The translations under genes were made by a program, and so were the position numbers. DNA of 64,000 bases from Blepharisma japonicum (taxonomy: Eukaryota > Ciliophora > Heterotrichea > Heterotrichida > Blepharismidae): the NCBI GenBank assembly GCA_949751835.1, contig CATKHK010000026.1, positions 310,001-374,000 on the forward strand, written 5' to 3'. Of this stretch, positions 28,435-40,503 are shown piece by piece. Numbering within the stretch: the first letter of the stretch is position 1; every line of letters begins with the position of its first letter. The notes under the pieces are model-generated. The model had not been told where the DNA came from and ran no database searches. It was given only the letters and a program-made list of their open reading frames with translations.

Positions 28435-31263
28435 TTATTTCTTTTCTACAGAACCAAGGATTATTGCCTTCATAACTTGCTGATTCTGTATAAAGTTTCT
28501 TCTTCCTTCTTGATCTTTATTAAATTGATTCATAAAACTAGCACTTAAAGCATTGAAATAAGTATCAAGCCTTTCAGGATTTATTATACTTTTAAGGCTC
28601 TCCACAAACATTGCTTCTTTATTAGTAAGTTTCATGTAATTTAATAAAACCAGGTGCAGTCTTGCAATTTCAGCTGAAATCTGTGCAGCATCAGGACTTC
28701 TCACGTTTAAATCTCCTGAATGGATTAATTTTGAGGAAGTCAAAAAAGCAAAAGACACAAATTCGTCAAAATATAGACTTGCTTCTGTAGCTTTTTCTAG
28801 AATTTTTCAATAGATGCTAATAGCTGTTTTTGGTGTCTAAATAAAGTTTACGTTTTCTTCTATACTACTAAAAGCAAATTCAGTTATATAAGAAATAAAT
28901 GGATTTAAGGCTTCTACAGACAAAAAATCCACATTTTTCGCTAAAAAAATATCAATCATTTTAACAAAACTTTTCCTTATAGAAATGATTTGTCGAGCAT
29001 CTTCTGAAGCTGCTTCTATTGGCTTTTTTACATGATTTATCACATAATTGACTATAGAATGTGCAACTTCATGAGAAACCGTTGAATTAAGCTCACTTTT
29101 ATACTTGATACACACTTTTGACAATATCTGCCTAAAAATTACATTGAATAAGCTTTCTAATGTATCAAAACTTGAAGAAGAAATCAATAAAGTAATAATC
29201 GCTTTAACGTATACACTAGACTCGTCTTCCATTACATCTATAATTTTCTGTGAAAAATATATAAGAGATGGATAATACTCTTGACTTCTCTGGAAAATTG
29301 ATATATTTTCAACAATTCAGTCAGCCACAACTGATATTTTACTAGAAATATCAATCGGAACTTTTGTATTAAATCCGTATAGCAACTCAGCAATGCACCA
29401 TAATGAATGTGGAGTAATTTGCGCCCTCATTAACTCAACCAGATTTTCTAAAGTTCTCGACTGAGTGTCAATGTCCATTGATTTTGACCCTAAAACTGAC
29501 CCAATTATTCTGAATAAGCTTTTGGTTGATTCTTCATCGTATAAGTTTTGATTGATATTATCAATAATAATTTCAATAATTTTCTGTAAAAAAGGGACAA
29601 AGGAACTGGAAATTTTTTGGCTTAGCCTTAGCATCATATGAATGGCATGCTTAGAAGTCAGAGGGTCTTTATTTCCTATCGTTTTTAGCAGAAGCTCTAA
29701 GATTTTTACAAAGTGTAATTTACCATCTTGCGACTCAAAATATGCAGCAAATCTTACACATAACTCTAAATATTGCTTTATTACTTGTCTGTTAGTAGTT
29801 TTTTGGATTTCTGAGTCTAAAATGCATTTAATTAAGGCTGAATATTTTGTGTTAGTAGAAAGCTGTACCCCAAAATCATTTATACATTCTGCATAATTGT
29901 AGAGAAGAAAAAGAGGGAGTTCTGCTTGTCCTGCAGTCAATGTCTGAAGGTTCTCTATCATTGTATGTGTCATGGTAATTAAATACTCAAAAATCCCACC
30001 TTGGGTAGGCTCAATTAGCACAATTTTTTTAAAAATATCTACAATCTCAGCCCGATATTTATAAAACTCATCTTCCTCTTCTGTAACCTCTAAACTGCAA
30101 TTCTCATACTCCTTCGGAATTTGACACTTTGCCATTACAGCAGCACAAATTGTGTTTATGTTTTGCCTTTCTTGCTCTGTAAGTTGTACAGGTGGCTGCA
30201 AAAATTCTTTTATTTTGATATAATGTATATATTTCTTCATAAATCCTAATGTAATTTTTGAAAAAGTTAGATCAGTCTATATAAATCATACCAAATTGAA
30301 GAATTTCATAGAAATGGCTAATAGAGTATAAACGGAATTTCAGTCTTCAGAATCCACTAAATTTGTACCTAAAGCATTAAGTAATATTCCTATCGCCTTA
30401 TGAAAGTCAGAAAAAGGATCAATGCTATCTAAATTAATTTGTTTGATGTAAGGGATTATCTCAATTTGGGTAATTATTTGAAGCTTCTTTTTTGGGTCCA
30501 TTTTCTTTATGACTATACTTTCAAGGCACCGAAGGGCATAAATTTGGCAGGAAGTATTAGAAGCATGGCTTAGGAGATATGGAGCAAAAATAACACAAAC
30601 CTCAAATGGGATTCATGAAATATATAAGTTCATTACTTGTAGAGTAGCAGATATAAATTCAATATTATCTGATTTCAATGTCTGCTGCCATATCTCAGAG
30701 GACTGAAATATTACTTGGTTTCTGATTTTTTCTTTCATTTCTAGCAATTGAGGTTTTCGATCTTCTGGGCTGTTTAAAAACTGTTCTTCAAATTCTTCAT
30801 TAAATGTCTTAAGCAATGTTAAAAAAAATTTCAAGTGTATGCTGCTTTTAAGAGCCCTTGCTATAGCAAAATCAAAAGCTTCAGGCCATATTTGAGGATA
30901 ATCATTTTGGATAACCCTTACATACAAAAGGGTAAATTTATTTAAAATCCCATAATGAAATTCTAAAATATCTGATCTATTTTCAATTACAAATATAAAG
31001 AAATTCCGGATTTGCTCTTTTGAGGATGCATCAAATGAAGAGTAGCGTGCTTTGAAGGCTTCTTCAGTGACTTGAAAATACCAAAAAAGGATGGTTAGCG
31101 TGTTCGGATTATTTAAGTCCAATTCCAGAATTTTTTGTAAAGCATAGTTGTATAGTGAGAGATCTGATTTCGCGGACTCTGTTATCTGGATAGCTTGCTC
31201 TCTTGTGTGCAGAGGTAAGCTCGGGTCATATAAAGCTAAAATGGCCTGTTCAAGGTTAGACAT
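28435..31263 (-). CDS. XPOT: tRNA exportin (exportin-T, Los1/XPOT)
   Basis: One gene of 932 aa, after removing two 15-nt introns (30277-30291 and 28837-28851) and reading about four TGA as Trp. It is an importin-beta-like HEAT-repeat protein. The N-terminus matches exportin N-terminal regions (LFWYFQVTEEAFKARYSSFD). Identity as exportin-T rests on the order of similar blocks: SW followed by a helical repeat with CLESIVIKKMDPKKKL, then INTICAAVMAKCQIPKEY with an acidic EEEDEFYKYRAEIVDIFKK, and a C-terminal YFDEFVSFAFLTSSK. Exportin-T carries mature tRNA out of the nucleus with Ran-GTP. The stop is TAA. Confidence 0.88.
28837..28851 (-). other. 15-nt intron in XPOT
   Basis: Minus-strand GTAAACTTTATTTAG; GT-AG ends, A at position 10, and an in-frame TAG at its end. 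Removal joins SIEEN to TPKTAISIYW. Confidence 0.85.
30277..30291 (-). other. 15-nt intron in XPOT
   Basis: Minus-strand GTATGATTTATATAG; GT-AG ends and A at position 10, with a TAG that would stop translation. Removal joins MKFFNL to TDLTFSKITLG. Confidence 0.85.
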
Positions 31264-31533
31264 TTATTTTAATTTATAGTTAATAATGGCTAACTAGTAA
31301 ATGAAGCAAGGAATTATTAATAAATTTTCTATAAAAAGACTTTTATTACGCTTTCTAAATAACAATAAGTAATTACTTTAACATTAAACTTAGATATGAG
31401 TTTATTTATTATTAATTTAATATTAAAACTCTGCAGTCTATATATATAAGCTGGCTAAAATATAAAAGATGATAGAAAACTATCAAATACCTAAAACCCA
31501 TTATTATCCAATATCATAATTATAGTGGCTAAA

Positions 31534-32433
31534 ATGTCAGCACCAAGAATTGGATGGATTGGAACAGGAGTGATGGGAAGATGGATGGCAGAGCGCCTCA
31601 TAAGAGCTGGGCACAATCTCTCAGTTAACAATATTCCTAGAGAACGCACAGAACCTCTACTTCAGCTCGGTGCCAAGTTTCAGTCAGTTCAAGAAATCGG
31701 TCAATCCTGCGACGTTGTATTTACCATGGTTGGCTTCCCTCATGAGCTAAATGAGCTTATTCTAAGCCCTAGTGGACTCTTAAAATCCATGAAATCTGGA
31801 ACCCTTCTTGTAGACCACACTACCTCAAGCCCTCATCTCGCCACCATCATTGCTGCAGAAGCTGCAAAAGTTGGCATCACTTCTGTAGACGCCCCAGTTT
31901 CAGGCGGTGACGAAGGTGCCAAAAATGGAAAACTCGCTATCATGGTCGGAGGCGAAAAATCTGGCTTTGAAAGAGCGAAACCTCTTATGGATAATTATGG
32001 AATCAATATCAGACATATGGGAAAAGCTGGAGTCGGACAGCATACTAAATTGACCAATCAAATTGTATTGGCAGGGAATATGATTGGGATGGTAGAAGGA
32101 ATGATGTATGGGTGGAGAGCTGGGCTTGATGTAGAACAGATGATTGATTTAATATCAACTGGAGCTGCTGGAAGTGTTTATTTTAAAGCTGTAGCACCAA
32201 AAATCGCTAAAGGAGACCATAGTCCTGGATTCTATGTCCAGCATTTTGTCAAAGATTTAGGGTTGGCGCTGGACGAATGCAAGAGGATGAAAATTGTGCT
32301 GCCAGGCCTTACAATGGCAAACCAATTTTATTTAAGTATGGTCGCAAATGGAGAGGAAAAACTTGGAGTCCATGCTTTAGTAAAGGTGCTAGAAAGGTTG
32401 AATAACGTCAAGTTTGGAGAGACTGTTAATTAG
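31534..32433 (+). CDS. 3-hydroxyisobutyrate dehydrogenase-family enzyme
   Basis: The 299-aa protein is a beta-hydroxyacid dehydrogenase using NAD(P). The N-terminal dinucleotide site reads IGWIGTGVMGRWMAERL. The substrate motif VDAPVSGGDEGAKNG and the catalytic-Lys region GKAGVGQHTKLTNQI match 3-hydroxyisobutyrate dehydrogenase, tartronate semialdehyde reductase and the GLYR1 catalytic fold. The C-terminal helical domain ends with a typical HALVKVLERL. The start is the ATG at 31534 (MSAPRIG); an upstream GTG at 31525 is not needed. There is no clear mitochondrial presequence. Exact substrate cannot be told from sequence. Stop TAG. Confidence 0.93.
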   Translation: MSAPRIGWIGTGVMGRWMAERLIRAGHNLSVNNIPRERTEPLLQLGAKFQSVQEIGQSCDVVFTMVGFPHELNELILSPSGLLKSMKSGTLLVDHTTSSPHLATIIAAEAAKVGITSVDAPVSGGDEGAKNGKLAIMVGGEKSGFERAKPLMDNYGINIRHMGKAGVGQHTKLTNQIVLAGNMIGMVEGMMYGWRAGLDVEQMIDLISTGAAGSVYFKAVAPKIAKGDHSPGFYVQHFVKDLGLALDECKRMKIVLPGLTMANQFYLSMVANGEEKLGVHALVKVLERLNNVKFGETVN

Positions 32434-32566
32434 CTTCATAAATTAAAGAAAATTGCTTTAAATTAAGAACATCACCCTTCAATAAGGTAAAAATAAATTG
32501 ACCTAAAAAATAATAATTTCTATATGAAATATTCCCATTTTCTCTTTTCACTCAAAATATAAATAA

Positions 32567-35500
32567 ATGACCGATAAAACTGCAGAAGTGCCAAGTTGGT
32601 GTAAAATCGGACGTTTTATAGATGTAAAAGACAGTATGGGTGACTGGTCAGTTGCAAAAGTAACAAAAATTTCTCTAGAAACCAACACCATTTCAGTCCT
32701 AATTGATGGCTGAAGCTTAAAAGCGGAATCGACTTTTCAGCTCAAATCTTCAAAAATTGCCCCATTCAGGAAGATATCGAAAGGCTATACAGGTCCAAAG
32801 CGAAAAGCTGCTCGTGAGTGGACATTTGATATAAATGATCTCCATCAGATGAAGCAAAAAGTAGACGCTCTTTGTAATGGAAATCTCTTGTGCGAAAATG
32901 CTTATGAGACAACACAATTTTACAGAGGTACATTATATATATATATAGAAAATTTGTTGGTTTGGGATTATAGCGACTGTGAAGAATATTTGATAGAAGT
33001 TGTGAGATTTTTTTCCTCAGTCGTAAAATTGATTATCAGCTGACTAATGAAGGCACCAAAGCTGTTTCCTTATTACTATAAAGGATTGTCCCAAGCAGAT
33101 CTATACCTAGAAAGCAATAAAGTCGCTCTTGCAAATGTGTGATATGAGCTTCTTGATACCCTCAATAAGCTTTTTGCATTGGACTCAAGAGTTTCTCTTT
33201 TCTTCCAGCATTATGATGTAGTTCCACAAGATTATGTCCCTTGCAGTCTTACTAGCATTACTAACAAGAGCTACTCTCTTTCCCTGCTATTTCATATAAA
33301 CCTCTTTGCAAAAGAAAAAGGCTTTGATGCCATCCTAAAAATCTTAAAATCCCAAGATGAGCAGTCCAAAGTCCCTTTTTCCTTTATCAACTCAATTTTA
33401 CTATACGCTCTCAGCCAATTCATAGACTCTGAGTTTTCACTTAAGTTTTTCACACAATTCACTGAAGCGATTTTCAAAAGGATCGAAATGGTGTCAGAAA
33501 ATGAGCTTAAAGACCTTCAATACGAAGAAATCCTTAATCTTCTAGAAAGGATGAGAAAACTTTCAGATTCCGTTAATACTCAAGCACTAGAAATAAACAA
33601 GCTTAGCTTGTTTTTAAAAATGATAAAAAGCAGTTATTTGGAAAAAAGGATAAAAGGGTTAACTGAGATAAATTTAGCAATTGAAAATAATGAAATAGGA
33701 GTTGGTGGGTATGAAACTTCTAAGGTTAATGTGACTGATAAAGAGTTAGAAAGTTGGCTTCTAAGTGAAAATATTGTGCAGCATATTTTAGACGAAAGAC
33801 CACATGTAGAGCTTATAAAAAGATCCAGTACTGTGCTTAAATTTCTAGCAAGATCTGACAACATAGGACTAGCCCAGCTAGATCAAATATGAAACAGCAC
33901 TCAAGGAAAGCATGACTCTTATATAAGAGCTGCTTACACCGTAATTTCTGAAATTGCACCTTTTCTTAAAGAAGAATGCAATGATTATTTACTGCAAAAA
34001 ATCCAGCAAGTCCCATTAGAAAGCTACGATGAACAATTCTTATTAATGATAAAAGAATTTACAGTCACTGCAATTACAACAGCAAAGCGATTAGCGTTAA
34101 AAAACGGCTATGAATCAAACAAGCTATATGGTTTACCTATATTAAAATCATCAATGCTTGATTCCTGCCCTTTACCACTATGAGATTTATCCACAAAATG
34201 CTGCTACGAAGTGCTGAATACTTATATTTGTGCTGACGAAAGGGTAAAATTTTTTGAAGAAGCTATTTCATTTTTGCAGGAAAATGACTCAGTTCCACAG
34301 GTATTGAAAATCCTGCAAAGTCTGTTTAAAGCGAACTATGAGGCGCATAGAAGTCCTGGAGAATTAATTGAGCTTCAAAATAGATATCACATAAAAGAGC
34401 TCATTATTAGTAACTTGCGTAGCTATATTATAACTGTACGAAGTAATTCAAACTCACCTATTCTGTCCAGTCAAGTCTACCAAGGTAAATTCTCTCATGC
34501 AACTAATATAAAGCGCCGCCTTATTTTCTTAGAATTCTTAATAAAATACTCAAACTGGAATATTTCTCTTACTTTGGATGAAATTGGGATTCTCTGGAAT
34601 TATTTTGCAATTGGGAATGACTCCTCTAAGGAGCGAGACCTCTTTTTTAAATGGCTTATGAGTGGCTTAAAATTTGCCTCACCGATATTAATGGAACAAA
34701 TTGATGACGTTTTCCATCATTTTATGTGTGATAGCAGCAAATTTGACTGTACTCATGCGACTTCATGAAGTTTTAAGTGTATGAAAACCTTTTTCTTAGC
34801 TGTAAACAGCTATAAAGGGTATATAGAAGTATCAGAGGAAAGGCTGAGGTATAGAAAAACTACAGAAATTGAAGGGTTTTCAAACATCATTAGTGTGCTT
34901 ATGTATACTACGACAGAAAGTGTATATCAAGAAGCACTGAAATTGACTATAAGCTTGCTAACTAAATATAGCCCTGAATCATCAGCTGTAGCTCCTGAAA
35001 TTTTGAATAATTTCATATCTAGACTATTAGAAGCGATTTTATCAAATAAAGAGACAGAAATTTATGTAATCAGAGGGCTAAATTTATTAAAAGGATTATT
35101 AGGAGATCAAGAAGAGCAGGTAAATGACAAAAATTATGGAATCCATGTAAAAGCTTGCAATTCTAAAGAGTTTAAACAGGTTTATGTAAACCAAAACAAG
35201 ACTTTAAGGCATTTGAGACACGAAATAGCAAAGCTTTATAATGAGCCTTTTGAAAAAACCACATTAATTATAAATGATAAAAAATACAGCTCATACGATG
35301 ACGATCTTGAAATAAAATCATTAAAAATATACTGGGCTATTGCAGATTTTAATGATCCTTATATGACAGTGTTTAGCCCTTTAAAGCTGATTTCCCAAAA
35401 CCAAAGTGTTATTAAAACACTTTTTGAGCTATTAACACTTTCTAACCAAAAATATGCAGATTTAGCATGAAATTTGTTGATAGCTCTTCCTATTAATGAA

Positions 35501-38500
35501 AAACTGGTAGAGGAACTGAGAAGATTGGAAACACCGCTAGAAAAAATAATTGACCAAGACTCTATATATCAACTTTTGTATTGTCTCAATATTTTAAAAA
35601 AACTTTCTTTGGATCAGTTGTGGGCTGAAGATTTTTCGGCTAGAGGAGGGTTTAAATTTCTGATAAATATTTTTACTAAACCAAAAGACCTTAAAGGAGG
35701 GAAGCTTTTAGCAATGAAAGAAGAAGCCACTCTAAGAGCACTTGACAACTTGCTTGAAGTTCGACCTGAGTTTGGTGACTCTTCAATATTCCTGAAAAGC
35801 TTATTAGACTCATTTCTCTTAATATCCAGCTCTATTTCTCCTGATTACAAGCCAGAAGACTCTCAAACATTGCTCTCTTCAATTAGCAACTTATTATCAA
35901 ACCTCAACAATTACGACGACAATTTGTTAAAAACCCAATTAACAAGGCACTCATCAGCACTAGGCAAGCTCTTCAATATTTGTCTTATAATCCCGCCTGA
36001 TCTTCAGTTCAGCAGTTTTTCTATCCCAATTTTTGAATATTTAGCAACCATTTCTGACTCTTATATTGTCTTTTATGATGAGCTTTATTCTCAACTAGAC
36101 CATGCTATTTCTAATAGTAAATGTGACGGGTATTGGGACTTATTAGCATTTACAGTCAAGTATTTAGAAATTTTTGGAGAAACTTTGGAACCTTTAGCTC
36201 AAAAACTTATAGACAAAATTATATATAGAGAAGGAGAAAAAAATTCCAATGAAAAAGATTTTGTTTTAGCAGGGGCTTTTAAAGTCTTACAAGCCTGCTG
36301 GGCAAAGGTAGGATTTGTCCCTGATTCCCGGCATCTTAACTGGTTTTTGCACGAATGTTTATTTGAAGAGCCTGAAAAAATGGCTCCAAGCAGTATTGTC
36401 CCTCCAAAATGCAAGCATATTTCTACAAGACAAAGCGCGTTTAATCTGATCAGTGAGCTTTGTCGTTATGACCCACGGTTTACTACCAATGTGACTGAAT
36501 ATTTAAATAAATTCCACCAAGAGCCTGACTGGCGAACTTCAAGAAGGGCTGACTGGAACAATTTCCCAGCCAATAAAGAAAAATCATTAACTGGCTATGT
36601 CGGTTTAAAAAACCTTGGATGTACTTGTTATATGAACTCAGTGCTTCAGCAATTATTTATGATCTCTACCTTCAGAGAAGCTGTATTAAATACTCCTACA
36701 GAGGAGCCTCATCATGAAAACTTGTTATATCAGCTGAAATATGTATTTGCTGGGCTAAAATATAGTGATAAACAATATATAAATCCAAAAGGGTTCACTG
36801 TCGCTTTTAAAGATTTGGACGGAAACCCTATAAATGTTGCAGAACAAATGGACGCCGATGAATTTTTTGCGACGTTTATGGACAGAATTGAAGGATTAAC
36901 TAAAAATAGCAGTTATAATACGCTTATAAAGTCTCATTTTGGAGGGCTACAGGTAACTGAGCTGATAGGAAAAGATTGCACTCATAGAAGTGAAAGACAT
37001 GAACCATTTATTACTATTCCTGTAGAGGTAAAAACAAAGAGTTCTATATTGAGAGGATTAGAAAGCTTTGTGGCAGGAGAAATCCTTGAAGGGGAAAATG
37101 CTTATCAGTGTGATCATTGTGATGCCAAAGTAAAGGCTGTGAGAAGGGTCTGTATTAAGCATCTTCCTAATTTTTTAATTATTGCATTAAGGAGGTTTGA
37201 ATTTGATTTTGATACAATGAGGAGAAATAAAGTAAATGATTATTGCGAATTTCCATTTGATCTTGATATGGAGCCTTACACACAAGAAGGCTTAGAAAGA
37301 ATTGAGCGAGAAAAAGATACCTCAAAAGAAAGCTTGACCCCTGTCAAAAGATTCCCAGACGAGTACTATAAATATACCCTTCGAGGCATAGTAATCCACT
37401 CTGGAACTGCTGAAAGTGGCCACTATTATTCTTATATCCACGATTTTGCCCAAGAAAAATGGTTCGAGTTTAACGACACTTCTGTATGTGAGCTTGATCC
37501 TGATGAAATCCCTAACGAATGTTTTGGTGGAGAAGAAAAATATACCTGGACCTCGACTACCTCAAATATCAATACTTCTGGCGTCAGGGAAAAATTTGGA
37601 AATGCTTATTTACTTCTATATGAGCGCAGCGAATTTTTTAAATCAAGAAACCCAGAAGACGAAGTCCTAGAAAATATAAATTTATCAGTCTCAGAAGAAT
37701 TTGTGCTTGACCAGTTTAGCCATATTAAGAGGCAAAATCAGAGATATTGAAGGTCCCGGCATATTTTCGGCTATGATTATTCAAATTTTATTGTAGAATT
37801 GACCAAAATTAATAATCCGCCGGATAAGTTTTTAATCCAATATTTTTTGACAATTCTGTTGAGGACAAAAGAAAAAAGTCAAGATTTTATTGAAATTTTT
37901 CAAAGGATTTTTGTAGCGCTAAAGGAAAGTTCTGAGCTCTGCAACTGGACACTAGAAATGCTGTCTGTAGAAAATGTGGCAAAGGAACTATTTTTATATT
38001 GTCCAATGGTTTTAGTTAGAAGGGCGCTGGTAGGAGTTATAAAAGCGTGCATACAAAATGTAGATGAAGCAGTAATAGAAGATTTCTTTTTAGGATTTAT
38101 TCAGTTATTGCCTCTTGCACAGAAATCTCAATCAAAATATTTTTCACAGTATCTTGAAGTGGTAAAAGAAATAGCCACTCTATCGAATAAATTTATAGAA
38201 GTCTATGAAATACAGAATATAATCACTCTTTATATTTTCCAGAACGATTATAAGCTTCCTGCAAGAAAAGGCTATAAATATAATGACATCTTTTTAGGGT
38301 ATGACAAATATGAAGCTTCTGATGAGACAGTCAAAGATGATACATTTTATTCAGAATCCAAAGGAACTTCTAAATGTCATGCTATTCATCTTCTCTATTT
38401 ATTAAGAAGCTATTTATCACAACAATATATCAACTTTTTAAAACAGCCGCAAGCTAGAAAAATTCTATTAAAAGAACTTGATAATAAAATTTCTGCGAAA

Positions 38501-39211
38501 TATTTAGGACTTCTTTTCGCAGAGCTCTATAAGGACGACCAAGATTTATCAGTAGACTATATGAAGCAATTAATGGACAGCTACGTTGGCTCTGAGTACT
38601 ACTACAAATCCCGGTTTTTGCGGCTTCTGACGCGATTTTTGACAACTGAAGATTCATTGTATGAGGACAAAATCAACTATTTCTTAGATTTCCATATGAA
38701 TTATATAAAAAACAGTAAATACCCAAGCGACACCGAATCAGCAATCAACTACCTCTACAAAATTTTATCAAAAAGTCAATATGCTCGACAAAATATGCTA
38801 AATGATAAAGAAAACCTTCAATACCTCGAAAAGTGGATCAACAGTAACATGAAATCCACGTATTCCATGAAGCCAGGCCAAAATGGTATGCCTCAAGATG
38901 AATACATTAAGCCTTCATTTAAAGTTCTCCTTGCAAAATTAAAGAGACTAGAAGAAGGATTGCCACCAAATGAAGAAAATGAAAGGGATTCTGACGAAGA
39001 CGCCCTGGATAATAAGTTTAAAACCTATGAAAAAATTGAAATTTTAGATCAGACTGGACAAAGCTGATTGAAAGGAAGGGTGGAGGCTGCACTTGGAGAA
39101 ATAATCCTTGTGAAGTATAAGGAGTGGACTGGGAATGAGCAGACTGTATGGAAAGATATGCAGAGTGAAGAAATCGTATCTGCAAAGGATATTGAAAATT
39201 TGAAAGCATAG
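32567..39211 (+). CDS. Large ubiquitin-specific protease, USP9X/USP24/USP34-like
   Basis: One uninterrupted 2,214-aa frame contains about nine TGA codons read as Trp and ends in TAG. The USP domain lies at about residues 1340-1690: NLGCTCYMNS with catalytic Cys1354, QMDADEFF, the zinc-binding CDHC, and the His box GTAESGHYYSYIHD followed by WFEFNDTSV. The order matches the USP9X/24/34 group, which are very long and helical. A ubiquitin-like domain is near residues 860-920 (LRHEIAKLYNEPFEKTTLIIN). Small Tudor- or SH3-like beta domains appear at both ends: residues about 10-75 and the last 50. The rest is probably helical repeats. It removes ubiquitin from proteins; targets unknown. Confidence 0.93.
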
Positions 39212-39596
39212 AATAGTCACAGCTTTTAATTTAATTTTAATGGTAAAGCAATTATTTATTTATTGTGTTTTTATTAAAAAATTAAGATATATATTTCTTT
39301 AAAAACAGTGATTTATTGATAGATAATAATGTTAGATATTTAACTTATATTTACGATGGTTTATAAGTTATTAAAGTCATACAGTGTTTAATTGACTTAT
39401 TAGAACTCTGATAATTAAGCCAATATAATTATCAATAGTGAATAAAATGCTAAATCTTGCCAATAAAGATTTAAGTTTCAAGTAATCTTGGCTATTCATG
39501 ATACTGATAATTCCTAAATCTGGCCATTTTAATTTTGAATTTTACCGTCATATTTACTAATTTTAAACGATTACTTTTCAAAAAGAAATTATTATT
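39212..39596. other. Convergent 3' intergenic, 385 bp
   Basis: AT-rich sequence between the convergent protease and H1-like genes. A possible stem, TAAATCTT (39451-39458) with AAGATTTA (39466-39473), is present, but such stems are expected by chance in AT-rich DNA. No ORF. Confidence 0.5.
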
Positions 39597-39941
39597 TTAC
39601 TTCTTTCCTCCTTTCTTTCCAGCTGCTTTCTTTCCTGCAGATTTAACGGGTTTCTTTGCTGGGGCTTTCTTAGGGGCGACAACTTTTTTTGGGGCTGGTT
39701 TTTTGGCTACTGCTTTCTTAGCGGCTCCTTTTTGAGCTTTTGGTGCCTCTGCTTGAGTGGCAGCTACTGGGGTGGCTACAGGTGCCTGGGCTACTGGTTT
39801 TTCCTCTGCTTTTGGTTTAGCGGCCTTCTTTGCCTGAGTCTTTGCTGGTGCTTTTTTACCTTCTTGTTTCTTCGTTATAACCTTTTTCGGTGCTGATTTC
39901 TTGCTTGCTGCTGCTTTAGATGCTTGTTTTGCTTTTGCCAT
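39597..39941 (-). CDS. Lysine-, alanine- and proline-rich H1-like protein
   Basis: The 114-aa protein from the Met at 39939-39941 (MAKAKQASKAAASKKSAPKK) is made almost only of Lys, Ala, Pro, Val and Gln, with repeated KKxAxKKxAPKK units and a KKAAGKKGGKK end. No winged-helix globular domain is present. This is the composition of the H1-like linker proteins of ciliates, which lack the globular domain, so it likely binds linker DNA. The frame is open upstream to 40130, but that part is of ordinary composition and unlike H1, so the internal Met is chosen. Stop TAA. A ribosomal or nucleolar basic tail protein is the alternative. Confidence 0.82.
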   Translation of the reverse strand: MAKAKQASKAAASKKSAPKKVITKKQEGKKAPAKTQAKKAAKPKAEEKPVAQAPVATPVAATQAEAPKAQKGAAKKAVAKKPAPKKVVAPKKAPAKKPVKSAGKKAAGKKGGKK

Positions 39942-40503
39942 ATTAATATTATAATTCTTATTTGCTATAGAAGCTAAAATCACCATTTTTTCTGCAATCT
40001 TGTATATTATTGGCTGATTGTATTTGGCACGGATACAAGTTTCAGCAAGGCCGATATTGATAGAGAGAACTAATGTTTTACGCCGTTTAAAGTTTTCATA
40101 TTTGACTCTATTCATTCCGCTTATTTGCAACTTTCAGTGTTTTAAATCATTTCTCCATATTCAAAATTTTAAATTTTTTTTGGCGGAAAGAAGAATAAAA
40201 AAGAGTGGCTTAAGATACAAGTAGCCGACTTACTACTGATATTTTAGTCTTAAATGACCCTCTCATTACTTTGTAGGGCATCAGCACGAAAGTCAATTTG
40301 ATTTTTCAATTATCACACTCAAAAACTCAAATTTCCCTCATCAATCTACATTAATCATTTTTTATATATTTTGCAAGCTCTCTCCAAAAAACGCTACTTT
40401 GGCTATGTCTATGCTACTTAGATAATTAGCTATCGAAATATTAAGTCAGCCTCAAAATCAAAAACCTTAAATAACTATTAAGTGGCCTAAAAATTGATAT
40501 AAA
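39942..40503. other. Intergenic, 562 bp
   Basis: Upstream of the H1-like gene and downstream of the helical-repeat gene. Slightly higher GC near 40018-40110. An open stretch continues the H1 frame to 40130, but I see no gene, tRNA or repeat. Confidence 0.5.

Noticed and set aside
30250-30612. A gap between two separate exportin-like genes.
   Set aside because: Reading TGA as Trp and removing a 15-nt intron gives a continuous exportin-T with conserved blocks.
32934-32947. A TA microsatellite.
   Set aside because: It is 14 bases long and encodes in-frame Leu-Tyr-Ile-Tyr-Ile within the protease gene.
32567-39211. The ubiquitin protease looks like a run of broken frames, suggesting a pseudogene.
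   Set aside because: All pieces are in one phase, separated only by TGA codons at plausible Trp sites, with intact catalytic motifs. It is one intact gene under the TGA=Trp code.
39451-39473. A short hairpin between the convergent protease and H1-like genes.
   Set aside because: An 8-bp AT-only stem is expected often by chance in DNA this AT-rich.
39942-40130. A longer N-terminus for the H1-like protein.
   Set aside because: Composition changes abruptly at the internal Met, and H1-like proteins start at such a MAKxK sequence.
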